Part shown: positions 25,292 to 32,897 of the stretch, piece after piece
Position numbering within the stretch: position 1 is the stretch's first letter
Layout of the letters: every line of letters begins with the position of its first letter
Origin: an uncultured SAR86 cluster bacterium
Lineage (GTDB): Bacteria; Pseudomonadota; Gammaproteobacteria; Magnimaribacterales; TMED112
Length of the DNA: 37,065 bases
Direction: 5' to 3'
Assembly: GCA_902585315.1 (NCBI GenBank)
Contig: CACIDC010000007.1
Location: 1 to 37,065, forward strand
Made by a program: the position numbers and the translations under genes
Notes under the pieces: generated by a model
Database searches by the model: none
What the model saw: only the letters and a program-made list of their open reading frames with translations
What the model was told of the DNA's origin: nothing

Positions 25292-28018
25292 TTACCAGTA
25301 GTATCCGAACCTAATGACTTTCTGTGATGGTGCAGAGTATGCTCCTCTTGGGATACCATCTTCTATACCAATATACCATGGTACAATTTCGCTTTTAGCA
25401 TTATAAGAAGCCCATTGAATATACCAATTTTGCTTTGAGTCTAAAGTTAAAAAGTAGTCATACATTTCCCATCTATCTCTTTTATCTGTGTAATTTTCCA
25501 GTGGCTGACAGAAATAATTAGGACCATCACAACCACCTTCGTCATTAAGATGTTTATCCATATTCCATGGAGTTACATAAGAAGATGATTCCCAGTGATA
25601 ATTCATTCCAGGTTTAAATTCCATACCATTCTGAAGTCTATATGTATGTTCAAATCTAATTGTAAAAGCAAGGTCTGGAGTATATGGTGCCTCATTGCCT
25701 TTCAAATTAACAAAATTGTTTGGATTGGTTGGATCTATTGAAGCTCCATAGTCACGACCAAATAATGCATCTTGACCATATCTCCACATTGTAATGAAGT
25801 CTTCGGTAAATTCAGTATGGTAACTTGTTACAAAGCCTGATAACTTACCACCATCGTAAGGTAACCAATTATATTCAAATTCTAGTCCCCAGTGTGTTTG
25901 TTCACCAAAATTTTCAGTTGTCCATAGAGTTACTCCTTGATCGAAGTAAGTAAATTGACCGAAAGTTGGTGAATTTGGATCTGAGTCGTAACCATAAACT
26001 TCTACAACATCAACAGGCAAATTACCTGTAAATTGTTTACCATCATAAATTGTATAAAAAGCGTTAAATGCATAATTTAAAGTATTTTCCTCGTTCTTTG
26101 CTTTAATTCCCCACTCCGCTGTAGTGACATATTCTGGATCATAATTTAAATCTACTCTTTGTCCTTCTGAATACAAAATAGAATTACTTGGTGCTACATA
26201 TACATCTGCCAAGCTTCCTGATTTGTAGGCATTAGCTAGGTACGCGTACATAAAAGATGTATCACTCATATCCCAATCAAGACCAAGTCTCCAAGAGAAA
26301 TTATCCCAAGATTGTGAAGTATCATTATTTGTCACAACTACACCACATCCAATCATTGGGGCAACACAATCTACCCCATCAATCATTCTTCCCATTTGTA
26401 TCCAATAATCAGGTGCTAGTTGATTAATAGCATCAAACGGATTTCCGCCTGTGTCGTAGATCTGTGGGTAACATCCATTTCCCGTATTACAATTAATGTT
26501 TCTACCGCCAACATCTGATTTTTCATCGTATGAGAATCTTCCACCAAGCGTAAAGAACAAGTCATCTCTTAAGGCATAAGTTGCTTGTCCATAAACTGCG
26601 TAGTGGTTTAATTCTCTGTTAGGTTGCCAAAAGAAATCATGTCCATTTAATTCGGCAGTAAAGTTAGCAAGCATGTCGTTATCCTCAGTGCTGGTAAATA
26701 TTCCACCAACCCATGCCCATTCTTCATTTGCTCCAGTAATGTAAGCATCAAGTACATTTGATTCTGTAAGAAGTCTATTAATGTTAAAGGCCATACCATA
26801 TTGATAATTGACGCCTCCATCAATTTCAAATTGGCTAGACTGTTCAAGTTCTTGGTAACCATAATTAACTGTTAAGTTTGTAGTTTCGTTCAATTGGCGT
26901 TTATATATTGCTCTAAACGAATCAATATTCATTTTATTAAAACCAGGTGTATTAGCATAAGATTGATACCTATTTTCTGAACCTAGTATGTCAGTACATG
27001 TATTTGCCGGACGATCTTTAGCAATGAAGCCAGTCCTTGTTCTCATTAATTCGCAACTTAAAACATTGGTCCAGCCTTTACCATTATCCTCGTAATTTTC
27101 AAATTGAATATTTAGATCCGAATTATCATCAACAACATAAGTCGCGCTTATTCTCCATGCACTATCTTTAATAGCCGTATAAAACTCAGATGGATCAGCT
27201 GCTATTTTATTGTAAGGATCTGAGAAATTTCCCTGACCACACCCATTGCCTGGTTGGGTTGAACAACCAAGATACCATGCGTAATCAGATAAATAACTTC
27301 TCTGATCTGGGCTTGTTATTACTTGAAATTGATTTCTAACATCAGAAGGTAGTCTTCTCCAATCCAGTTGAGAACCATCCCAAAAACCATCAATGAATGA
27401 ATCTTTTGATTGCTCCATATAAGCAAATCTCAGAGCTAATTTTTCATTTATAGGAAGATTGTAATGAGCTCTTAACCCGGCTTCATTCAATTGCCCCCCA
27501 ACAAGATTTAAAGAGCCTCCTTGGATATCAAAATTAGGTTTCGCAGTAACTATATTTAATGTACCTACAACTGAATTTCTTCCATAAAGCGTCCCTTGTG
27601 GTCCTCTTGTTAATTCTGTTCTTTCTAAATCAAACATCAAAGCATTTGCAGCTTGTGGTCTTGCAACATAAACACCATCAACATGAATTCCGACAGCAGG
27701 ATCGCCTAATTCAGTAACGTTTTCTGTTCTAATTCCTCTTAGTGTAATAATTGGAGCATTCGTATCTGTATTTTGCACATACAAACCAGGGATCATGTTA
27801 TTTAAATCTTTGATATTGTTTAGACCCAACTCTAAAAGCTGGTTACCAGATAATGCTGTTACAGCTTGAGCTGTATCAAGAATATCTTTTTCTGTTTTTG
27901 TAGCTGTAGTAACAACTACTTCTAGGCCTTCATCTTCGTCCTCTGATTCTTGTGCAATCAGCGGCATAAGTAAAAATGATATTAATAAAGTTTTTAGAAA
28001 TTTTTCTAGATAATTCAT
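25292..28018 (-). CDS. TonB-dependent receptor of the glucan locus (TBDR 3)
   Basis: A 908-residue TonB-dependent receptor. Signal peptide MNYLEKFLKTLLISFLLMPLIA, TonB-box-like GLEVVVTTATKTEKD, then a plug domain with IITLRGIRTENVTELGDPAV, GIHVDGVYVARPQAA and ELTRGPQGTLYGRNSV, and a barrel ending in an aromatic residue (RFGYYW). The plug differs from TBDRs 1 and 2. It diverges from the GH16 laminarinase with a 131-bp control region, so the simplest ligand is an oligo-beta-glucan made by that enzyme (inference). Start supported by GGGGA about 6-10 nt upstream and a strong promoter. No SusD-like partner is present, as expected outside Bacteroidota. Confidence 0.93.
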   Translation of the reverse strand: MNYLEKFLKTLLISFLLMPLIAQESEDEDEGLEVVVTTATKTEKDILDTAQAVTALSGNQLLELGLNNIKDLNNMIPGLYVQNTDTNAPIITLRGIRTENVTELGDPAVGIHVDGVYVARPQAANALMFDLERTELTRGPQGTLYGRNSVVGTLNIVTAKPNFDIQGGSLNLVGGQLNEAGLRAHYNLPINEKLALRFAYMEQSKDSFIDGFWDGSQLDWRRLPSDVRNQFQVITSPDQRSYLSDYAWYLGCSTQPGNGCGQGNFSDPYNKIAADPSEFYTAIKDSAWRISATYVVDDNSDLNIQFENYEDNGKGWTNVLSCELMRTRTGFIAKDRPANTCTDILGSENRYQSYANTPGFNKMNIDSFRAIYKRQLNETTNLTVNYGYQELEQSSQFEIDGGVNYQYGMAFNINRLLTESNVLDAYITGANEEWAWVGGIFTSTEDNDMLANFTAELNGHDFFWQPNRELNHYAVYGQATYALRDDLFFTLGGRFSYDEKSDVGGRNINCNTGNGCYPQIYDTGGNPFDAINQLAPDYWIQMGRMIDGVDCVAPMIGCGVVVTNNDTSQSWDNFSWRLGLDWDMSDTSFMYAYLANAYKSGSLADVYVAPSNSILYSEGQRVDLNYDPEYVTTAEWGIKAKNEENTLNYAFNAFYTIYDGKQFTGNLPVDVVEVYGYDSDPNSPTFGQFTYFDQGVTLWTTENFGEQTHWGLEFEYNWLPYDGGKLSGFVTSYHTEFTEDFITMWRYGQDALFGRDYGASIDPTNPNNFVNLKGNEAPYTPDLAFTIRFEHTYRLQNGMEFKPGMNYHWESSSYVTPWNMDKHLNDEGGCDGPNYFCQPLENYTDKRDRWEMYDYFLTLDSKQNWYIQWASYNAKSEIVPWYIGIEDGIPRGAYSAPSQKVIRFGYYW

Positions 28019-28047
28019 GTTTCCCCAATAGTGTTTAAAACGTTAAA

Positions 28048-28076
28048 AAAATAAACCTATTGGCTCATTATGTCAA
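28048..28076 (-). promoter_or_regulatory. Promoter of TBDR 3
   Basis: Minus-strand TTGACA (28076-28071), a perfect -35, with a 17-bp spacer and TATTTT (28053-28048). Transcription would begin about 22 nt before the ATG at 28018, leaving room for the GGGGA ribosome binding site. Confidence 0.75.
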
Positions 28077-28079
28077 TGA
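28065..28079. promoter_or_regulatory. Inverted repeat, candidate operator between TBDR 3 and GH16
   Basis: TCATTATGTCAATGA has 5-bp arms (TCATT/AATGA) around a 5-bp centre. It covers the TBDR 3 -35 box and ends one base before the GH16 -35 box, so one bound protein could control both directions. No regulator gene adjoins it. Confidence 0.4.
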
Positions 28080-28107
28080 TTTACATATAGTTGAGTGCTG
28101 ATATAAT
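28080..28107 (+). promoter_or_regulatory. Promoter of the GH16 laminarinase
   Basis: TTTACA (28080-28085), 16-bp spacer and a consensus TATAAT (28102-28107) preceded by TG one base earlier (extended -10). Predicted leader of about 36 nt. The -35 boxes of this and the TBDR 3 promoter are 3 bp apart, back to back. Confidence 0.75.
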
Positions 28108-28149
28108 CTAGCCTAATCTCGTTTTCTTTTGTAATTAATAGAAATATAA

Positions 28150-29778
28150 ATGACACGTAAAATATCAATTCTAATTAATGCTTTTTTTCTGATAATACTT
28201 ACGGCATGCTCTGGAGGTTCGTCCGGCACAAATGAGGGCATTTATCCGATACCAACACCTGCACCAACACCTGCACCAACACCAGCACCAACACCTGCAC
28301 CAACACCTGCACCAACACCAGAACCAACACCGGCACCTAATACGTTATATGAAGATGATTTTGAAGATTATGCTTTAGATGCAGATACAATAAGCCCTTG
28401 GAAAGCATACATTAATAGGTTTCAGCCTGATTGTTCAACTTATATCGATGGTTACCAAGTAAGTCCAGCACCAAATGGAGACAACATTAGTAGTATTTCT
28501 ACTGGAGAAGCAGGTCAAAACGGTGGCGTTCAATATCTAAATGTGTTCAGTAATTACAATGATGACCACAATTCTTATTGTTTAGAAACAAGTGTTTATA
28601 GAGAATTTATTATCAACGATTCTTTTGATGGTGATTTTTCTTTTTCATTTGATGCTAAACGACCTGAAGCAGAGGAATATGCGGTTACAGCTCCATCAAG
28701 TGCTAAAGCATTCATCAAGAAGCTAGATCCCAATGCTGGTTTTAGTACGATTGAATACATATCCAAAGATGTTACTGATATTTCAAAAAGCTCTTGGTCA
28801 AGTCATGAATTAACAACAGAAGTAGATTCAACGGCAGAACAGGGTTTCTACTTTCAGTTTGGATATAACAATGTTGCAACTGCATATAATCCAAGTGGAG
28901 TTCTCTACGATAATGTTGTGATAGAAGGAGGTTTGGCTCCTGAGCCAACACCGGCACCATCAGTTGATTTTTGTCCCAAGAATTCACCAAATCAATACGA
29001 TGATTATACGTTAACTTGGCAAGATCAATTCGATGAAGACGCACTTGATACAAGTGTTTGGTCTTATATGTATGGCGATGGTTCTCAATATGGTATACCA
29101 GGATGGGGTAACAGTGAATGGCAACTTTACACTGGTGATTCGGAAAATGTTTATGTTGTTAATGGGTGTCTGTATATTGTCCCGAAATATAGTCAATCGG
29201 AGGATCAATATTACAGTGCAAGACTTAGATCAAAAGATGGTCAAACGTTTCAATTTGGAAGAATAGATGTTGGGTTTTCTGCACCCGCTATGGATGGTGT
29301 ATGGCCAGCAATATGGATGATGCCAGAAGATGATAGATACGGAGGCTGGCCAAGAAGTGGTGAAATTGACTTATTTGAAGGTAAAGACAAGTTAATTGAT
29401 CAAATCAACACAACAGCTCATTATGGGCATGATTTTCATCGATATTATACAAGATGGACTTCTCTAACACCGCAGGATTACACAAGCGACCCAACAAACC
29501 ACAATGTGATCAGCCTGTTATGGGATGAGCAAGGCTTCGAGTGGGTATATAACGGAGTTTCATTATTCAATGTTCAATATGCGTCTTTGCCTAACCTTGC
29601 TCCTAACCCCTTTTTAGAGAAATTTCACATGCTATTGAATGCGGCTGTTGGTGGCCATTATCCTGCTTACAATCCCAATCCTGAAGAGTATTGCAAGCTC
29701 AATGATGCTGACCCATGTTATGATTCTCAGAAACTAGTAATTGACTATGTTGCATATTATCAAAAAAACTCTAATTAA
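28150..29778 (+). CDS. GH16 endo-1,3-beta-glucanase (laminarinase) lipoprotein
   Basis: A 542-residue lipoprotein glycoside hydrolase. The lipobox LTAC (Cys20, followed by Ser) predicts lipidation and outer-membrane sorting. A Pro-Thr-Ala linker (about 34-64) leads to a beta-rich domain at about 65-260 starting LYEDDFEDYALD, which I take to be a carbohydrate-binding-like module. A second short linker (PEPTPAP) precedes the GH16 domain at about 275-540. Catalytic residues are Glu405, Asp407 and Glu410 in SGEIDLFEG, the beta-bulge form found in 1,3-glucanases, next to GVWPAIWMMPED. It should cut laminarin or similar beta-1,3-glucan outside the cell for uptake via the divergent TBDR. Its 3' end overlaps the asparaginase-family gene by 32 bp. 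Confidence 0.93.
   Translation: MTRKISILINAFFLIILTACSGGSSGTNEGIYPIPTPAPTPAPTPAPTPAPTPAPTPEPTPAPNTLYEDDFEDYALDADTISPWKAYINRFQPDCSTYIDGYQVSPAPNGDNISSISTGEAGQNGGVQYLNVFSNYNDDHNSYCLETSVYREFIINDSFDGDFSFSFDAKRPEAEEYAVTAPSSAKAFIKKLDPNAGFSTIEYISKDVTDISKSSWSSHELTTEVDSTAEQGFYFQFGYNNVATAYNPSGVLYDNVVIEGGLAPEPTPAPSVDFCPKNSPNQYDDYTLTWQDQFDEDALDTSVWSYMYGDGSQYGIPGWGNSEWQLYTGDSENVYVVNGCLYIVPKYSQSEDQYYSARLRSKDGQTFQFGRIDVGFSAPAMDGVWPAIWMMPEDDRYGGWPRSGEIDLFEGKDKLIDQINTTAHYGHDFHRYYTRWTSLTPQDYTSDPTNHNVISLLWDEQGFEWVYNGVSLFNVQYASLPNLAPNPFLEKFHMLLNAAVGGHYPAYNPNPEEYCKLNDADPCYDSQKLVIDYVAYYQKNSN
28252..28335 (+). repeat. 12-bp tandem repeat coding for the Pro-Thr-Pro-Ala linker
   Basis: Seven in-frame copies of CCAACACCTGCA with small variants (CCAACACCAGCA, CCAACACCAGAA, CCAACACCGGCA). 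A single related copy recurs at about 28944-28955 in the second linker. Copy number may vary between strains without breaking the frame. Confidence 0.93.
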
Positions 29779-30709
29779 TTTCTTCTTTTTTTCTCCATTA
29801 TTCCTAATTTCTGATACCAAAGATATTTCAATAGTAATTCATGGTGGTGCTGGATGGTTTACATCAATGACAGAAGAAGAAATTGAAGGAATTGAGGAAG
29901 CATTAAACATAGCTGCAGATTCAGGGTATGAGTTAATGTTAGAAGGTGGAACGAGTTTAGATGCTGTCGAAAGGGCCATAATTATTTTGGAAGATAACCC
30001 CTTATTCAATGCTGGCAGAGGGTCTGTGTATACATCAGAATTAAGACAAGAAATGGATGCATCTATTATGGATGGATCAAATCTTAATGCTGGAGCAGTT
30101 GCATCGATTACAAACGTAAAAAATCCAATTAAATTAGCAAGATATATTATGGAAAAAACTGAACATGTAATGTTTTCAAGCAAAGGTGCAGAAAAAATTG
30201 CAATAGAAGCAGGTCTTGAGACTGTAAGCCCTAGTTATTTTTACTCTGAAGAGAAACTACAAAGAGCAAAAAATAAAATTAAAACAAATTCAAAGAAGGG
30301 AACTGTGGGTGTTGTTGCTTTAGATGCTTATGGCAATATCGCGGCAGGAACTTCAACTGGGGGTATGACAAACAAGATGCCTGGCAGAATTGGAGATTCT
30401 CCGATCATAGGGGCTGGCACTTGGGCAGAAAACGGCGTTTGCGGAGTATCTGGAACAGGGCATGGAGAATATTTTATTCGTTTAAATGTTGCAAAAGAAA
30501 TTTGCGTATTAATGAAATATGAAAAGCTAGATGTAAAAAAAGCCGCTCAAATAGTAATTGATCGTCTAAAAAGCATGGGTGCTGATGGCGGTGTAATAGC
30601 ACTGGATGAAAATGGGACCCCAGCAATGATATTCAATACTCCTGCAATGGCTAGAGCCTATAAAGATTCACCCGATTATACTTTTGTGCAAATATATAAA
30701 GATAATTGA
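29747..30709 (+). CDS. Isoaspartyl peptidase/plant-type L-asparaginase, probably exported
   Basis: A 320-residue Ntn-hydrolase of the isoaspartyl peptidase/L-asparaginase (type III) family, which removes beta-aspartyl linkages or hydrolyses asparagine. The opening IVIHGGAGWF, the PLFNAGRGSVYTSE and MDASIMDG segments and the autocleavage site SKKGTVGVVALDAYGN (nucleophile Thr186) are present, followed by GTSTGGMTNKMPGRIGDSPI. About 26 hydrophobic residues precede the usual N-terminus (MLHIIKKTLINFFFFSPLFL...), suggesting a signal peptide, unlike cytoplasmic relatives. ATG 29747 is chosen; TTG 29741 and TTG 29750 are alternatives. It starts 32 bp inside the laminarinase gene, so it is co-transcribed and probably translationally coupled to it. 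Its link to glucan use is unexplained. Confidence 0.9.
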   Translation: MLHIIKKTLINFFFFSPLFLISDTKDISIVIHGGAGWFTSMTEEEIEGIEEALNIAADSGYELMLEGGTSLDAVERAIIILEDNPLFNAGRGSVYTSELRQEMDASIMDGSNLNAGAVASITNVKNPIKLARYIMEKTEHVMFSSKGAEKIAIEAGLETVSPSYFYSEEKLQRAKNKIKTNSKKGTVGVVALDAYGNIAAGTSTGGMTNKMPGRIGDSPIIGAGTWAENGVCGVSGTGHGEYFIRLNVAKEICVLMKYEKLDVKKAAQIVIDRLKSMGADGGVIALDENGTPAMIFNTPAMARAYKDSPDYTFVQIYKDN

Positions 30710-30945
30710 AAACATTTTTTGAAAATCAAATATTGCACTTAGACCTTCATGGCATTAGGCACCACGATGTTGAGATAATGGTCCAAGATTTTGTATTAAG
30801 TCACCAAGAAGAATTACCATTAATCGTAATCTGCGGCAACTCTGCAAAAATGATTCAGATAGTAAATCAGGCGTTAACAAAAATAAAAGTGGATTTTGAA
30901 GAAACCAGATATGGTCGAATAAGAATAAATTATCTCGATGCGTAA
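30706..30945 (+). CDS. Small Smr-domain-like protein
   Basis: A 79-residue protein. ILHLDLHGIRHHDVEIMVQDFVL resembles the LDLHG motif that opens Smr (small MutS-related) nuclease domains, and the following LPLIVICGNSAKM lies where Smr proteins have HGKG. Because that second motif is altered and the chain is short, nuclease activity is doubtful. The start is TTG at 30706, overlapping the previous stop by 4 bp; its stop overlaps the glycosyltransferase ATG by 8 bp. It is thus embedded between an amidase-type gene and envelope glycosyltransferase genes. Family assignment is tentative. Confidence 0.65.
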   Translation: MKTFFENQILHLDLHGIRHHDVEIMVQDFVLSHQEELPLIVICGNSAKMIQIVNQALTKIKVDFEETRYGRIRINYLDA

Positions 30946-32041
30946 ATTAAAAATCATTCAGATACTTCCAACTCTTAATACTGGTGGAGTTGAAAGAGGA
31001 GTATTAGATTTTAATAAATACCTTGTTGATAAAGGGCATGAATCTTACGTAATTTCCAATGGCGGTAGGCAAGTTAAAAATATTATTAAAGATGGTGGTG
31101 CTCATATCCATTTGCAAGTATCCAAAAAAAGTATATTTACATTATTGCAAGCAAAAAAACTTGCGGACATCATTAATGAAATTTCACCAGATATCGTTCA
31201 CATAAGGTCAAGGATACCAGCTTGGGTCTTACAAACATCAAAGCTATTCCTCAAAAATCCCAGACCCATTATATTTTCAACCTTTCATGGATTATATAGT
31301 ACTCCTTTTTATAGCCGAATTATGGCTAGTTTTGATAGGGTTATATCTATATCCAAAACAGTTGATAAATACGTAAATAAAAATTATCAAAGATACTTAA
31401 AAAAACCTACAAGACTTATTTTCGAAGGAGCAGATGAAAAGTTTTTTTACCCTAAATTTTCTCCAACTCAAGACTTTATTGATCAATTTTATGCAAAACT
31501 TCCAAACTTAAAGGGTAAAAAATTAATCACTTATCCAGGAAAACTTTCATCTTGGAGAGGTCAAGAATCTTTCATAAAACTTTTATCTGATTTACCAAAT
31601 GACTTTGCAGGTTTGATATTGGGAAACTACAATTCAGCAAAACCTAAGTACTATAAATCTCTACAGAAATTAATAGAGGATTATAGGCTTAAGAATCGAG
31701 TTTATTTTTATGATGTAGAAGATGATTTACGTGAGATTTATTGTTTATCGAAAATTGTATTAAATCTTTCCTCAAAGCCTGAAGCATTTGGTATGAAACT
31801 ACTGCAGGCTGCAATGATGGAAAAAAAGATAGCAGGCTGGAATCACGGTGGATCTGGTGAAATACTTGAAATGTGTTTTCCACAAGGTAAGGTAGAATTC
31901 AATAATTTTGATTTACTAAAACAAAAAATAAAAGAATTAGCTGACAGTGAAGAGGTGCCCAAAAACGTATTTCTCACATCTAATTTATTACACGAAAAAA
32001 CTGTCGCGTTTTATTTTGATGCACTAAATAAAAATTATTAA
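30938..32041 (+). CDS. GT4-family glycosyltransferase with altered EX7E motif
   Basis: A 367-residue GT-B-fold glycosyltransferase. The N-terminal Rossmann half starts KIIQILPTLNTGGVERGVLDF, the nucleotide-sugar acceptor loop of lipopolysaccharide-type enzymes. The C-terminal half has ITYPGKLSSWRGQESFI and SSKPEAFGMKLLQAAMMEKK. In GT4 enzymes the last stretch normally reads E-x7-E; here Glu282 is kept but the second position is Gln290 (codon CAG). This may change or lower activity. No membrane anchor is seen, so it would work at the inner face of the membrane. It overlaps the Smr-like gene by 8 bp and is followed by an 82-bp spacer. Sugar and acceptor are unknown; LPS core or a surface glycan is plausible. 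Confidence 0.88.
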   Translation: MRKLKIIQILPTLNTGGVERGVLDFNKYLVDKGHESYVISNGGRQVKNIIKDGGAHIHLQVSKKSIFTLLQAKKLADIINEISPDIVHIRSRIPAWVLQTSKLFLKNPRPIIFSTFHGLYSTPFYSRIMASFDRVISISKTVDKYVNKNYQRYLKKPTRLIFEGADEKFFYPKFSPTQDFIDQFYAKLPNLKGKKLITYPGKLSSWRGQESFIKLLSDLPNDFAGLILGNYNSAKPKYYKSLQKLIEDYRLKNRVYFYDVEDDLREIYCLSKIVLNLSSKPEAFGMKLLQAAMMEKKIAGWNHGGSGEILEMCFPQGKVEFNNFDLLKQKIKELADSEEVPKNVFLTSNLLHEKTVAFYFDALNKNY

Positions 32042-32058
32042 ATTGAACAAATTTTTTG

Positions 32059-32076
32059 TTTTTGATTAATCAAAAA
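32059..32076. other. 18-bp perfect palindrome in the GT4-phosphoesterase spacer
   Basis: TTTTTGATTAATCAAAAA is a perfect inverted repeat, 17 bp after the glycosyltransferase stop. It could be a weak terminator (short stem, no GC-rich core) or a protein-binding site for the downstream unit. A TAAAAT (32110-32115) lies 8 nt before the next ATG. I saw no Pho-box-like direct repeat in this spacer. Confidence 0.6.
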
Positions 32077-32123
32077 GAAATTTTTCCTTTTTGTTTGAGA
32101 GACATAGATTAAAATAATGCTGA

Positions 32124-32897
32124 ATGACTAATAATAATCAATACAAGTCCGTTTTTTTATCCGATATCCATCTTGGATTCAACGGCTGTCAAAATAAAAA
32201 ATTGGAAAATTTTTTAACAAACACCGATTTCGAAAACTTGTATTTGGTTGGCGACATAATCGACTTTTGGTCCATGGAAGACAAATTTTATTGGCCTGAT
32301 AGCCATCAAAAAATTTTAAACATTTTCGAATCTAAATATGTAAAGGGAGCTAACGTTTTTTATATATCTGGAAATCATGACGACCCTTTGAGAGATCAGC
32401 CCCTCCTTGAGGAAATAATGCAAAAAGATGAGGTATATAAAAAAATAATTAGTGTGCTTAAAAAATTTGAACACAAAGAAAGGCATGATTTTGTATCAAG
32501 TAAATATGGTAAATTACTAATTCTTCATGGTGATCAGTATGATGCTGTGACTTCAAATGCTAAGTGGATATCTAAATTTGGGGGCATGCTTTATGACATT
32601 CTTATAATGATCAATAGACCTATGTCAAAATACCTTAAGAATTTAACCAAAAAGATAGTATCTGGTGCAAGTGGATTTCAAAAATTAGTGAAAGAGGAAT
32701 GTCTCGAGGGCAACTACGTCGGCCTTATATGTGGCCATAACCATAGGCCAGAAATACTTAAATATAAAACACATGTATACATGAACACAGGTGACTGGGT
32801 AGAATCATGTTCTGCTATAGTTGAAGAAATGGATGGAACTTTTAAATTAATAAAAGTCGACGAAAATTTTGATATAGAAACGATCTCAACTTTATGA
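32124..32897 (+). CDS. Calcineurin-like phosphoesterase, LpxH-related (PlcP candidate)
   Basis: A 257-residue metallophosphoesterase with a complete two-metal site: Asp14/His16 (FLSDIHLGF), Asp44 (LVGDIIDFW), Asn84-His85 (SGNHDD), His135 (ILHGDQYDAV) and His205/His207 (CGHNHRPE). It belongs with the LpxH-like COG2908 group, but LpxH itself has GNRDF where this has GNHDD, arguing against UDP-diacylglucosamine hydrolysis. The same group includes PlcP, the phospholipase C that removes phosphate headgroups from membrane lipids in phosphorus-starved marine bacteria. The immediate overlap (ATGA) with a GT4 gene matches the plcP-agt arrangement. Function is inference; an LpxH variant or another phosphoesterase is possible. 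Confidence 0.82.
   Translation: MTNNNQYKSVFLSDIHLGFNGCQNKKLENFLTNTDFENLYLVGDIIDFWSMEDKFYWPDSHQKILNIFESKYVKGANVFYISGNHDDPLRDQPLLEEIMQKDEVYKKIISVLKKFEHKERHDFVSSKYGKLLILHGDQYDAVTSNAKWISKFGGMLYDILIMINRPMSKYLKNLTKKIVSGASGFQKLVKEECLEGNYVGLICGHNHRPEILKYKTHVYMNTGDWVESCSAIVEEMDGTFKLIKVDENFDIETISTL

Noticed and set aside
25292-28018. SusC/SusD-type uptake pair
   Set aside because: The receptor lacks the SusC N-terminal extension and no SusD-like lipoprotein gene is nearby; the GH16 lipoprotein is an enzyme.
28252-28335. Short regularly spaced repeats that could suggest a CRISPR array
   Set aside because: The 12-bp units are directly tandem without spacers and encode an in-frame Pro-Thr-Pro-Ala linker inside the GH16 gene.
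32042-32123. Pho box upstream of the PlcP-like gene
   Set aside because: No CTGTCAT-type direct repeat was found; only an AT-rich 18-bp palindrome is present.
32124-32897. Calling the phosphoesterase LpxH
   Set aside because: The key GNRDF motif of LpxH is GNHDD here and the gene is coupled to a glycosyltransferase rather than lipid A genes.
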